Part shown: one piece after another, positions 1-7,223 of the stretch
How positions within the stretch are numbered: the first letter of the stretch is position 1
Layout of the letters: the number at the start of each line of letters is the position of its first letter
Made by a program: the position numbers and the translations under genes
Notes under the pieces: generated by a model
Told to the model about the DNA's origin: nothing
The model's input: the letters and a program-made list of their open reading frames with translations, nothing else
The model's database searches: none
Source of the DNA: Methanoregula sp. SKADARSKE-2
Lineage (GTDB): Archaea; Halobacteriota; Methanomicrobia; Methanomicrobiales; Methanospirillaceae
Length of the DNA stretch: 64,000 nt
Assembly (NCBI GenBank): GCA_030919125.1
Contig: CP121470.1
Coordinates: 1,054,001-1,118,000 of the forward strand
Reading direction: 5' to 3'

Positions 1-2034
1 GTGGCAGAGTTTTGCGATCTTCTCTATGGGGAGTATGGTTCCCAGGACGTTTGAGGCATGAGTGATGGCAACAAGCCGTGTATTTTCCGTTATTGCAGCC
101 TCGAACTGTTCCGGCTCGATCCGGAAATCTTTCCCAAGCCCTATGATATCGAGTCCGACACCATACCTCCCGAGGTTTCTCCAGGGAAGAAGGTTTGAGT
201 GGTGCTCGATAACCGTGGTGATCACCCGGTCGCCGGCCTTCCAGCCGAGGCCCTGCGCAACCATGTTGATCGCTTCAGTCGTGTTTTTCGTGAAGACCGT
301 TACCCCTCCCTTGCCGTTGATAAATTCTGCGACTTTCTCGTGGGCGTGCCAGTACCGCTGGGAGGTAAGCTGAGTGAGCCGGTGCACTCCACGCCCGACA
401 TTCGCCCGGTAGCAATGCTCGAGCTCAACCATCGACCCGATAACCAGTTCGGGTGAGAAACTCGTTGCCGCATTGTCAAGGTATACGATATCTCCCAGAA
501 TCGGGAAATCTTTCCTGACTGTATCCACATCATACCCCGGTTTTTTCCCGGTATTTTGTCCAGATTCATGCCTCTGTCCTTTCGTACTCCTCATCACCGG
601 TCTTTCGATTTTCATGGTTCTTTCCTCCCGTTTTCGGCGTTCCTTTTCCTGAAGGGGGAGCAGCATGTGATCCCTGTCGAACATTATTCCCCTGTCTCTG
701 CAGAGTTCACGCATCTTGGGTGGGAGTGCCCGCCACCTCCAGAGCCCCCAGGAACAATAGGCATCGGGATATCCTTTCTTCTCCGCCCACGATTCAATAA
801 ATCTATCCCACCGATTCGCATACTCCGGATGCATCGATCTGAGCTCTTCGTACTCGCTTTCGAGCATCGCAGGGCAGAGGAAACATCCGATCCGTTCGAG
901 TCCTTTCTCGTAAAGGACATTTATCGGGGATTTCTGCCACCAGAGATAGAGGAATACTTCCAGCGCCCGCCAGTTACGTATCGGGGAGATATTGAGCTGG
1001 AGGGGGTTTGCCGGGTTCTGGCTTGTCTCGTCAAGGCCGGCCCGGTTCCAGGATTCATACCAACGGTTCCCCTGCACGGTAACAGATGGACCGACATCGG
1101 CAAGGTACAGTTTGAGCGGGTGAAGTTTGAGGAGCTTGCAGCACCAGCGGTTGTCCTTTCCTGGGGGGCCTGCTTTCATCGCGGCATTCCAGAAGTCGCC
1201 GGCCCGCCGGATTATCTCGACCCCTTCAGATTCGACAAACGCAATCGTCTCGGGCAACTCGATGCCGGTATCGATAAAAAACGCCTTTGTTACCCCGGCT
1301 TTCCGGGCAAGTCTCAGGACCGCCGTGCTGTCCTTTCCTCCAGAGAACGAGACATTGATCGTGGGCCTGTCTCTCATATGCCGTTTTATTGTCCTGACCG
1401 CATTACGCTCCAGGTTTTTGAGGTGATACCGGTTTCGTTCTATTGCCACGTCCCAGCCGGGATCATCAAAGGTCATCGGGATAACCGGTGCGATCTCCTT
1501 GATTCGGATCTGTCGCTCCCGCACAATGCCTGTGCCATACCGGTTCCGATATTTCACAATGACTGTTCCGTCAGGAACCGGTGTTTTGAGGGGGAACTTT
1601 TTCCCCCCGATCCGTACCTTTTCCCCATCAGCACCAATAACTTCGTTGAGGTCGACTATCCCGCTCTTCACATTGTTGACAAAAAAGGGAAGGGCTTCTG
1701 AAGATATGTCAAACGAATAGCTTCGGGATCTCGGATCGAAGGAGAGGAGGCCCAGCCGTATCCCATTCATTATAGCCATATCAGCACGGTCGGCACCACC
1801 GGTCTTGTTGAGGAGGAGGATCTTCGCGAGCGGGACCGGACCGAAACGATCCTGTACCAGCCGGTGGATCAGTGCCATATCCCATGCAAGTGCCGGACGG
1901 ACATCGTACGGCTGGAGAAGTTCTACCCTCTTCCCTTCCGCTCCGCATGCGCAGCTCTTGGCTATAAGCGGGACATTGCAGGTTTCACACCAGTAGAGGA
2001 TCTTTTTTACCGGCGGCTCGTGCATCACACTCAT
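1..2034 (-). CDS. PUA/PAPS-reductase-type PP-loop protein fused to cysteine desulfurase (3' end outside window)
   Basis: One uninterrupted frame of 678 visible residues, still open at the window edge. Residues 16-30 carry a zinc-ribbon-like C-x2-C...C-x-C. About 118-180 looks like a PUA RNA-binding domain. The PP-loop SGGKDS lies at 231-236, followed by CC at 298-299 and CFLC at 384-387, the CC...CxxC pattern that binds a [4Fe-4S] cluster in APS/PAPS reductases. After a charged linker (about 460-500) a second enzyme begins: residues 503 onward match class V aminotransferases of the SufS/Csd type (LDNAATS, then IEHHSNLLPW); the PLP lysine and catalytic Cys lie beyond the edge. Archaeal PP-loop proteins with PUA and ferredoxin domains are known. 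Here a desulfurase occupies the C-terminus, which suggests a self-sufficient sulfur-transfer enzyme, possibly RNA thiolation rather than sulfate assimilation (inference). The ATG at 2034 has no clear Shine-Dalgarno. It lies 98 bp downstream of hgcB on the same strand. Confidence 0.85.
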   Translation of the reverse strand, partial: MSVMHEPPVKKILYWCETCNVPLIAKSCACGAEGKRVELLQPYDVRPALAWDMALIHRLVQDRFGPVPLAKILLLNKTGGADRADMAIMNGIRLGLLSFDPRSRSYSFDISSEALPFFVNNVKSGIVDLNEVIGADGEKVRIGGKKFPLKTPVPDGTVIVKYRNRYGTGIVRERQIRIKEIAPVIPMTFDDPGWDVAIERNRYHLKNLERNAVRTIKRHMRDRPTINVSFSGGKDSTAVLRLARKAGVTKAFFIDTGIELPETIAFVESEGVEIIRRAGDFWNAAMKAGPPGKDNRWCCKLLKLHPLKLYLADVGPSVTVQGNRWYESWNRAGLDETSQNPANPLQLNISPIRNWRALEVFLYLWWQKSPINVLYEKGLERIGCFLCPAMLESEYEELRSMHPEYANRWDRFIESWAEKKGYPDAYCSWGLWRWRALPPKMRELCRDRGIMFDRDHMLLPLQEKERRKREERTMKIERPVMRSTKGQRHESGQNTGKKPGYDVDTVRKDFPILGDIVYLDNAATSFSPELVIGSMVELEHCYRANVGRGVHRLTQLTSQRYWHAHEKVAEFINGKGGVTVFTKNTTEAINMVAQGLGWKAGDRVITTVIEHHSNLLPWRNLGRYGVGLDIIGLGKDFRIEPEQFEAAITENTRLVAITHASNVLGTILPIEKIAKLCH

Positions 2035-2132
2035 TGATTAGGCTTTTTTGAAGATAAGAGGAACGATCGTGGAGAGTGTCACGGACAAGCCGACAAAAAC
2101 TGAAAGGGGTGGTAAAAGCAGGGACACAAGGA

Positions 2133-2435
2133 TTAATCGTCGCCGCAGCAGGAACTCTTCTTGCACCCGCATTCGCCGCTCTCCATATCCTTCCCGCGAA
2201 GTGCAGCCCCGATCATTGCCCATGCACAACCGACTCCGCTCCTGACTTCGATCGCCTTGACCGGACAGTTACCGGCGCATGCACTGCACTCCATGCATGC
2301 CGGTGCGTTGATCAGCACCGCGTTTCTCTCGCCTTCGGCAAATACCCGGTGGGGGCAGACCTGCGTGCAGCGCCGGCAGTTTATGCACCGGTCCGGGTAA
2401 TACCGAAGGGAATTTTCCTGGTACGAGTCAAACAT
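2133..2435 (-). CDS. hgcB: HgcB, ferredoxin partner of mercury methylase
   Basis: A 100-residue 2[4Fe-4S] ferredoxin. The first cluster motif is CINCRRCTQVCP (17-28) and the second CMECSACAGNCP (47-58), close to the HgcB signature CMECGAC but with Ser for Gly. Cys70 follows the second cluster, and the C-terminus ends in a Cys-rich tail (C89, C91, C96-C97). A single Cys after the clusters and a terminal Cys pair are hallmarks of HgcB, implicated in electron delivery and Hg(II) handling for HgcA. The ATG overlaps the hgcA stop codon (ATGA), so the two are translationally coupled. A longer frame upstream is only overlap with hgcA. The neighbouring hgcA makes the assignment firm. Confidence 0.93.
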   Translation of the reverse strand: MFDSYQENSLRYYPDRCINCRRCTQVCPHRVFAEGERNAVLINAPACMECSACAGNCPVKAIEVRSGVGCAWAMIGAALRGKDMESGECGCKKSSCCGDD

Positions 2436-3511
2436 CAGATAACCCCCATGAGCCGGGTTACACCCAGCGCCGCGGCGATGATAATTCCCGCGATCGCCAT
2501 GAACACCATGGAGGGAACATAGCGGAAGATCTCCTTTTTGACGCCGGTTCTTGAAGTGAACGTCGAACACCCGGTAAAGTTGAGGGAGAGATACCCGGTA
2601 ACTGCGGGGATAAGCAGGAGTGGCAGAAGAGCGCTCAAAATTATTGCCCACTGTGGTAAGGCTCTGTTCTTGGCAAAGTCCAGCGCAAAGGGGATCGCAA
2701 TGATGAGACCAAGGAGGATGCCTTTTGTGCTGAAGTCTTTTGTCGGGAGGAAGGGGAACAGTGCCGGAAAGATTACGGTGCCGCCAAGAACTGCGGCGAG
2801 GGCTGCCAGCGACCCTGCAGGCCCGGCGATGAGGTAGAGAGCGATCATTGCAACAATGGTCGGCACGGCAACGTGGACAACCTCGACGGGTGTGAGGATG
2901 ACCCGGTCCACGATCGGGAACTCGACTCTGCGCATCTCTGGAGTTGCCGAGTGGGTTTGAAGATATTTGGGAAGATCCCGGGCCCGGACCGGGCCATATT
3001 CTACCCGGAAACCGGAACGCTTCTGGACCTCATGGGCCGCGATGCCCGGAGCACCGAGCTGCGGGAGTACCAGCTCCCGATGACGCACTGCAGACGCGAG
3101 CCCGGTGACCTCTATCCTCCGGACCAGTTCCTCAGTCCCAAACGTCCCTTTCCCTGCTGCACACCAGACATTGACTCCTTTCGTATCCAGCACAAGGATG
3201 AGACAATCGATGCCTGCTAGAGAGGCCCGGACCGCATCGAAACTGAGCGTGTAATTCGCAGTGACAATAACCGGGGAGTCAGAGGTAGGGGCCCCGAGAC
3301 GATAGAGACCGGGAACAACAAGGTGCCCCATCCGGTTCACCCCCCATCGCGCGAGGAAGTGATCGAGATTTTCCGCAAACGTTATCGTTCCCGATGCAGG
3401 AAGAATCTTGACAGGATGCGACTCAGTCTGGCACCCACAGGAGGGGTCACTCCGTACCGGTGCACAGGAACCGCACGAACAGGGTTTTGCAGGCTTTTTG
3501 GCATGAGGCAT
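2435..3511 (-). CDS. hgcA: HgcA, corrinoid protein for mercury methylation
   Basis: A 358-residue protein with the diagnostic cap-helix motif NVWCAAGK at 114-121; Cys117 corresponds to the cysteine that ligates cobalt of the corrinoid. Residues about 40-200 form the cobalamin-binding domain related to the CO dehydrogenase/acetyl-CoA synthase corrinoid protein. Residues about 212-350 contain five hydrophobic membrane segments, ending with the family-type stretch LNFTGCSTFTS near 305-320. HgcA transfers a methyl group to Hg(II), giving methylmercury, with HgcB as reductant. The N-terminus carries an extra Cys-rich segment (C11, C13, C16, C25, C27) that is not part of the corrinoid fold. It lies 9 bp downstream of the AbrB gene and overlaps hgcB by 1 bp plus the shared stop/start, so all three are probably one transcript. 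Confidence 0.96.
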   Translation of the reverse strand: MPHAKKPAKPCSCGSCAPVRSDPSCGCQTESHPVKILPASGTITFAENLDHFLARWGVNRMGHLVVPGLYRLGAPTSDSPVIVTANYTLSFDAVRASLAGIDCLILVLDTKGVNVWCAAGKGTFGTEELVRRIEVTGLASAVRHRELVLPQLGAPGIAAHEVQKRSGFRVEYGPVRARDLPKYLQTHSATPEMRRVEFPIVDRVILTPVEVVHVAVPTIVAMIALYLIAGPAGSLAALAAVLGGTVIFPALFPFLPTKDFSTKGILLGLIIAIPFALDFAKNRALPQWAIILSALLPLLLIPAVTGYLSLNFTGCSTFTSRTGVKKEIFRYVPSMVFMAIAGIIIAAALGVTRLMGVI

Positions 3512-3520
3512 ACGTGACTC

Positions 3521-3808
3521 CTAACCCGATTCGTGGAGAAGCGGCCAGAGAATTTCCTTTACCATACCGCTTAAGCTCCCGGCTTTCATCAGGGCGAGGC
3601 AGCAGACCTCCCCATCCCGCTCCCAGCTGATCAGAGCAAGCTTGTCGCCGCTCTGGATCCCCGCTTTCTCCCGTACATCTTTGGGGAGGACCATCTGACC
3701 CCGTTCATCGACGCTCAATACCGCTTCAACTTTGCACCCTGACGCGGGTGTGCACCCGCATCCATCCGGTCCAGCCGGGTTGCAGTAATCGTCCGGTCGC
3801 TTTCTCAT
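3521..3808 (-). CDS. AbrB/SpoVT-type transcription regulator with Cys-rich N-terminus
   Basis: A 95-residue protein. Residues about 30-75 fit the AbrB/SpoVT swapped-hairpin DNA-binding fold (VDERGQMVLPKDVREKAGI, then GDKLALI). The N-terminal 27 residues hold four cysteines (C9, C17, C19, C25) in a Gly/Pro-rich context, and there is a further CC at about 68-69. It is the first gene of the hgcAB transcript (9 bp gap). The Cys-rich arm could let it sense a thiophilic metal and regulate hgcAB, but that is inference. A TATA-like AT stretch about 28 bp upstream and no Shine-Dalgarno suggest a nearly leaderless mRNA. Confidence 0.85.
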   Translation of the reverse strand: MRKRPDDYCNPAGPDGCGCTPASGCKVEAVLSVDERGQMVLPKDVREKAGIQSGDKLALISWERDGEVCCLALMKAGSLSGMVKEILWPLLHESG

Positions 3809-3835
3809 AAGCAGAACAAATTTTGGTTCTTGCAG

Positions 3836-3845
3836 ATATTTATTT
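3836..3845 (-). promoter_or_regulatory. TATA box of the AbrB-hgcA-hgcB operon
   Basis: On the minus strand the sequence reads AAATAAATAT, about 28-37 bp before the AbrB-gene ATG, the expected spacing for an archaeal TATA box driving a leaderless or very short-leader transcript. Position inferred from consensus only. Confidence 0.5.
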
Positions 3846-3852
3846 TTTCAGA

Positions 3853-3874
3853 AAAATCAGAAAATTTTGATTTT
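3853..3874. promoter_or_regulatory. Near-palindrome upstream of the hgc promoter (candidate operator)
   Basis: AAAATCAG followed by AAAATTTT and GATTTT: the arms AAAATC and GATTTT are exact inverted repeats around an AT-rich centre. It lies just upstream of the operon's TATA box. AbrB-family proteins favour AT-rich, loosely symmetrical DNA, so this is a plausible autoregulatory site, but AT-rich palindromes arise easily by chance. Confidence 0.35.
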
Positions 3875-3926
3875 ATAGCGAATATATGTTTTTTGGACGA
3901 TGGAGACCGGCATTCGGGGACACGAA

Positions 3927-3936
3927 GGTATATAGG
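3927..3936 (+). promoter_or_regulatory. TATA box of the FMN split-barrel gene
   Basis: GGTATATAGG, 36-45 bp upstream of the ATG at 3972. A Shine-Dalgarno-like AGGTG follows at 3959-3963, 8 bp before the start, so this gene has a short leader with a ribosome site, unlike the divergent hgc operon. Confidence 0.6.
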
Positions 3937-3971
3937 AACCAGACGCTGATCCAGAATCAGGTGAATGCACC

Positions 3972-4376
3972 ATGGCAAGACTTACAGCGGAGATGAAAGA
4001 AGCCTTCTCGAAGATGAAAGTATTCCCGGTAGCTACTGCTTCCCGGGACGGGGTTCCGAATGTCATCCCGATTGGGATCTGCGAGCTCGTAAACGATGAT
4101 ACCATCTGGATCACGGACAACTTTATGAACAAATCGATCTCGAATCTGAGGGTCAACCCTCAGATCGCGCTCTACATCTGGGGCCCGGAGATCAAGGGGT
4201 GCTGCCAGATAAAGGGGGTAGTATCGATCAAGACCAGCGGAAAAGAGTTTGACGAGATGAAGGCAAAGATCAATGTGAAGAACCCCGCACTCCCGGCACG
4301 ATCACTCATTATCGTAAAGATTACCGGGATCTTTGAATGCCAGCCCGGGCCAAAAGCCGGGATGCAGATTCTCTGA
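3972..4376 (+). CDS. Pyridoxamine 5'-phosphate oxidase-related FMN-binding protein
   Basis: A 134-residue protein with the flavin split-barrel pattern: an N-terminal helix, then strands around FPVATASRDGVPNVIPIGIC and IWITDNFMNKSISNLRVNPQIALY, where a phosphate-binding Lys and Arg fit the FMN-binding face. The length suits the small single-domain subfamily that includes flavoredoxin-like and general stress FMN proteins in anaerobes. The physiological substrate cannot be told from sequence. It is transcribed divergently from the hgc operon with its own TATA box and Shine-Dalgarno. Confidence 0.85.
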   Translation: MARLTAEMKEAFSKMKVFPVATASRDGVPNVIPIGICELVNDDTIWITDNFMNKSISNLRVNPQIALYIWGPEIKGCCQIKGVVSIKTSGKEFDEMKAKINVKNPALPARSLIIVKITGIFECQPGPKAGMQIL

Positions 4377-4753
4377 TCCTTTCCTCTCTCTTTCGGACAG
4401 ATATCTGTCGCTCCCTCGGGTTCTTTCAAGATCTCCGATGGCTCTGGCCTTGGGGAACAAACAATCTTCAATTGCCCCTTCCAAGTCCAGAAGAAGGGCG
4501 ACAAAAAAGGAACAACCGGATCGTTAGTGTTACAAACATTTCTACCGCGCCTGGCAGGCAGGTGTCAACACCTTTTATCCCGGAAACGGTGAGGGGTGAG
4601 TATCGCGTCCACCACTTCCACTTCTGTTCGCACCCGGCTGCATCGCCAGAGGACATGCGCCTTTACCGTCATCTGATCGCCGGTTGATGCTCTCATTCCC
4701 ATAGAGATCAGATGCCTCGTTTTTTTCGTTACGGGAGTGGACGAGGAAAAAAA
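4377..4753. other. Intergenic stretch with no secure gene
   Basis: No recognisable protein or RNA. T-rich stretches follow the FMN gene (near 4380-4400) and precede the thiI 3' end (near 4720-4730); these may terminate the two convergent transcripts. One short minus-strand frame is listed separately. Confidence 0.5.
4565..4702 (-). CDS. Possible 45-residue small protein
   Basis: A short frame downstream of thiI on the same strand, 45 residues, with mostly G/C third positions over its first half (MTVKAHVLWRCSRVR, then VEVVDAILTPHRF). Basic and not recognised. No clear ribosome site. It could equally be chance or the tail of a lost gene. Confidence 0.25.
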   Translation of the reverse strand: MGMRASTGDQMTVKAHVLWRCSRVRTEVEVVDAILTPHRFRDKRC

Positions 4754-5863
4754 TCAAAGGGGCAGATCCATCAGTGTCAAAGCCATCTCCGCCTCGATCT
4801 TTCGGATCTTCTCCAGTTTTGCTGCTGTTGAGGGACCGGAGGGCACGGCTTTGCACCCCGATGCGTATGACGTCGATTCCGGGAATGTGCCGATCCTGCG
4901 GGCAATCCCGATAATCTCTTCCTTGTCAAACCCGATAAGGGGCCGGTAGATCGGGATCTTCGCTGCATCGGTGAGCACCATGAGATTGTCGAGGGTCTGG
5001 CTTGCGACCTGACCTATGGATTCGCCGGTCACGACCCCTTTTGCCCCGTGTTTTTGGGCGAAGACGGTTGCGACCCGGTACATCCTCCGTTTGCAGAAGA
5101 TGCAGGTATATTTCTCGAAATGCTTTCTGATCAATTCCTCTTTCGCTGATGCGAGATAAGAATCATGGATTACTGTAAGCTCTATCCCTGGCTGGTACTG
5201 GGCAAGTACTTCGATGACCCTCTTCGCCCGGGCAATCGTCGTTTCGTCAAGGAACGTTTCGAGGGCAATGAAGATCGGCATGATCCGGCACCCCCGTTTC
5301 ATCATCATCCAGGCAGCAACCGGCGAATAGATACCGCCGGAGACGAGCGCCATGAGCGTGCCTTCCACGCCAAGGGGAAGACCTCCGACGGCTTTTGTCA
5401 CGGTATCGTAGAGATACGCTTCGTTTGTCCGGATCTCGATGAAGATCTCCTTTTCCGGCCTCGCGAGGTTCACCTTCAGGTGCGGGAATTCGCTCCGTAT
5501 CAGGTTATCGTACTCGATGGCCTTGTCAGCGGAGGAGAAGGCATGTCTGCCCACCCGTTTGATCCGGATGGCAAACGTCTTTGCCCCAGGAATACCGTGA
5601 TTCCAGCAGTACTCCGGGAGATACGATCCGAGTTCATCGATCTTCACGTGTTCGACTTCTGAAAAAGAGACGACCCCGAAGACCTTTTTCAGGGCCTCGG
5701 AGTTCACATTGCCATCCAGCCAGATCCTCCCGCGCTCGTTTTTCACGTAGACCCCCGGCATCACGGTGGTAATATTTGCGATGAGGACGTTCTCCCAGCG
5801 CCTGCGGACAGGATCGGATTTGAAAAATATTTCAGAGTAACGGACGAGCCATTGTTTTTTCAT
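4754..5863 (-). CDS. thiI: ThiI-like tRNA 4-thiouridine synthetase (altered PP-loop)
   Basis: 369 residues. The N-terminal part (about 5-165) is a ferredoxin-like plus THUMP RNA-binding region and the C-terminal part a PP-loop ATPase. GESIGQVASQT and the GFDKEEIIGIARRIGT segment are typical of ThiI. CIFC at about 256-259 matches the CxxC that in methanogen ThiI holds an Fe-S cluster; there is no rhodanese domain, as usual in archaea. The enzyme adenylates U8 of tRNA and inserts sulfur. Oddity: the PP-loop reads SGGIYS instead of the usual SGGIDS, a GAT-to-TAT change at an Asp known to be needed for ThiI activity. The protein is otherwise intact. It lies 17 bp downstream of the DUF1894 gene. 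Confidence 0.9.
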   Translation of the reverse strand: MKKQWLVRYSEIFFKSDPVRRRWENVLIANITTVMPGVYVKNERGRIWLDGNVNSEALKKVFGVVSFSEVEHVKIDELGSYLPEYCWNHGIPGAKTFAIRIKRVGRHAFSSADKAIEYDNLIRSEFPHLKVNLARPEKEIFIEIRTNEAYLYDTVTKAVGGLPLGVEGTLMALVSGGIYSPVAAWMMMKRGCRIMPIFIALETFLDETTIARAKRVIEVLAQYQPGIELTVIHDSYLASAKEELIRKHFEKYTCIFCKRRMYRVATVFAQKHGAKGVVTGESIGQVASQTLDNLMVLTDAAKIPIYRPLIGFDKEEIIGIARRIGTFPESTSYASGCKAVPSGPSTAAKLEKIRKIEAEMALTLMDLPL

Positions 5864-5880
5864 GCGATTGTTTCACCAGA

Positions 5881-6168
5881 TTATTTCTTCTCTCTCGAGG
5901 TCTTTCGGACGCGATCGGCCTCATCTGCATCCTCAATCCCGAGGAGATAGGTCCCGTGGCAGGGTTTTGTGTACGGGAAAACCAGTTTCGCACCGTCGAT
6001 GCCGATCGCAATCGGGGGCAGGCCGATGATATATTCGTCAAAGAGCTTGTAGCCGGGATCGACATACCATACTTCTGTGAAGTTCTGCTCCACGTACTCC
6101 CGGCACTCCCTGAACGAAGCGCCGAGAGGAAGGATCATCTCGTACTTCAGGTTCTCGATGCAGCCCAT
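5881..6168 (-). CDS. DUF1894 family methanogen protein
   Basis: 95 residues; begins MGCIENLKYEMILPLG and contains a conserved-looking core around CREYVEQNFTEVWYV and KPCHGTYLLGIE, with a charged C-terminal helix. I recognise it as the DUF1894 family, known from methanogens and commonly next to DUF1890, which holds here: its start overlaps the DUF1890 3' end by 22 bp. Function unknown. Confidence 0.7.
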   Translation of the reverse strand: MGCIENLKYEMILPLGASFRECREYVEQNFTEVWYVDPGYKLFDEYIIGLPPIAIGIDGAKLVFPYTKPCHGTYLLGIEDADEADRVRKTSREKK

Positions 6169-6680
6169 CCAAACACCCCGTTTATCTTCATCTTCAGCTG
6201 CATCGGGTTGTGAACCGCCTTCTCCACAATCTTCTCGCAGGGGAACGTGATCGTCTCCGCAAGAACCTCCGGTGCCCGGCCGAATACTACCAGAACAAGT
6301 CTCGTACCCGGCAGGAGGTAACGCATCGTTCCCGCGTACTGGATGGAGGCATCGTTGTGCGCAAAAACCTCACAGAGATCGCAGATCCCCTTCTTTTCAA
6401 CCACTTCTCCAATGCATCTCTCGAGGACTATCATTTGCGGCAGGTAGCGCTTCTCGGGGTCGGATACCTTGAGCAGGTTGAGAACCGACGGGTTGCCGGT
6501 TGCAAGGACTTCGGTCCCCTGCTTCTGGAGTCTGTGGGCCATGTACAGTGCGATGGCCATCTGCACGGGAACTTCCGGGCACCCGAGCAGGAGGGTCGCG
6601 CTCTTTGGTTCCGCACTCCCAGGCATAGGATCGTTTTTCTCATTGGTTTTGTAACGGGTTTCAGGTTGACTGTCGGGCAT
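6147..6680 (-). CDS. DUF1890 family methanogen protein
   Basis: 177 residues from the ATG at 6680, which has a good Shine-Dalgarno (GAGGAGA, about 7 bp upstream); a longer frame to 6800 lacks one and overlaps the preceding gene. The core has a Rossmann-like start (SATLLLGCPEVPVQMAIALY), CIGEVVEKKGICDLCEVFAHNDA in the middle and a CEKIVEKAVHNPMQLKMKINGV end. DUF1890 proteins occur in methanogens with DUF1894; no function is established. Probably co-transcribed with DUF1894 and thiI. Confidence 0.75.
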   Translation of the reverse strand: MPDSQPETRYKTNEKNDPMPGSAEPKSATLLLGCPEVPVQMAIALYMAHRLQKQGTEVLATGNPSVLNLLKVSDPEKRYLPQMIVLERCIGEVVEKKGICDLCEVFAHNDASIQYAGTMRYLLPGTRLVLVVFGRAPEVLAETITFPCEKIVEKAVHNPMQLKMKINGVFGWAASRT

Positions 6681-6744
6681 AGGTTCTCTCCTCATCCACT
6701 TCCAGATCTTCCGCTGCAACCGTGACGGCCGGCGCACGTATGTT

Positions 6745-7223
6745 TCACGTCCACTTCCCGGATCGGGTGGTTGCAGTACTGGCGGCGAAATCGCATTCAA
6801 CTCCCTCGTACGGGCAGATGGTCATCGAGAGATCTGCGAGCGGATGGCCTTTGCACGGATCTCGAACTCCTTATACCATCCGAACGGGGCCCTCAGGACT
6901 TCAATCAATTCCTTTCCGAGAGATTCCTCAAGTCCTTTGAGGATCGAGAGTGCGACCTGCGGGGATCCAAGCGAACTCGTGAGGTGAGCATATGGATAGA
7001 TCATGACCTTCCTGACTTTGAGTTTCCCGAGGCGTTCGAGCACGTCTTTCGTAGCGCTCGCTATCACGTGTTCGGGATTCTTTTCATCAAGCTTCTCGAT
7101 GCAGGAGAAGAGGACGACGCATTCCTCCATCCGGTCCTCCGTATGGTCGGTCACTTCGGCCATCTTCGTCTTCCGGGTGGCATGGTACCACATCGAGTCC
7201 GCATGGATGGAGAGGATCCTCAC
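6745..7223 (-). pseudogene. Stand-alone threonyl-tRNA synthetase editing-domain protein, frameshifted
   Basis: Reads as the archaeal ThrRS N-terminal editing domain (D-aminoacyl deacylase-like fold): MRILSIHADSMWYH at the start, then VMIYPYAHLTSSLG and RAPFGWYKEFEIRAK. The first frame stops near 6815, but one missing G around 6846-6850 restores GHPLADLS...CPYEGVE and a stop at 6745, giving about 159 residues. It has no synthetase domain, so it is a free-standing editing protein that would hydrolyse mischarged Ser-tRNA-Thr (family knowledge). A single homopolymer deletion may be an assembly error; if so the gene is functional. Confidence 0.75.

Noticed and set aside
556..1701. Long plus-strand frame opposite the PP-loop/desulfurase gene
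   Set aside because: It is antisense to a minus-strand frame with clear domains; the amino-acid composition has no family features.
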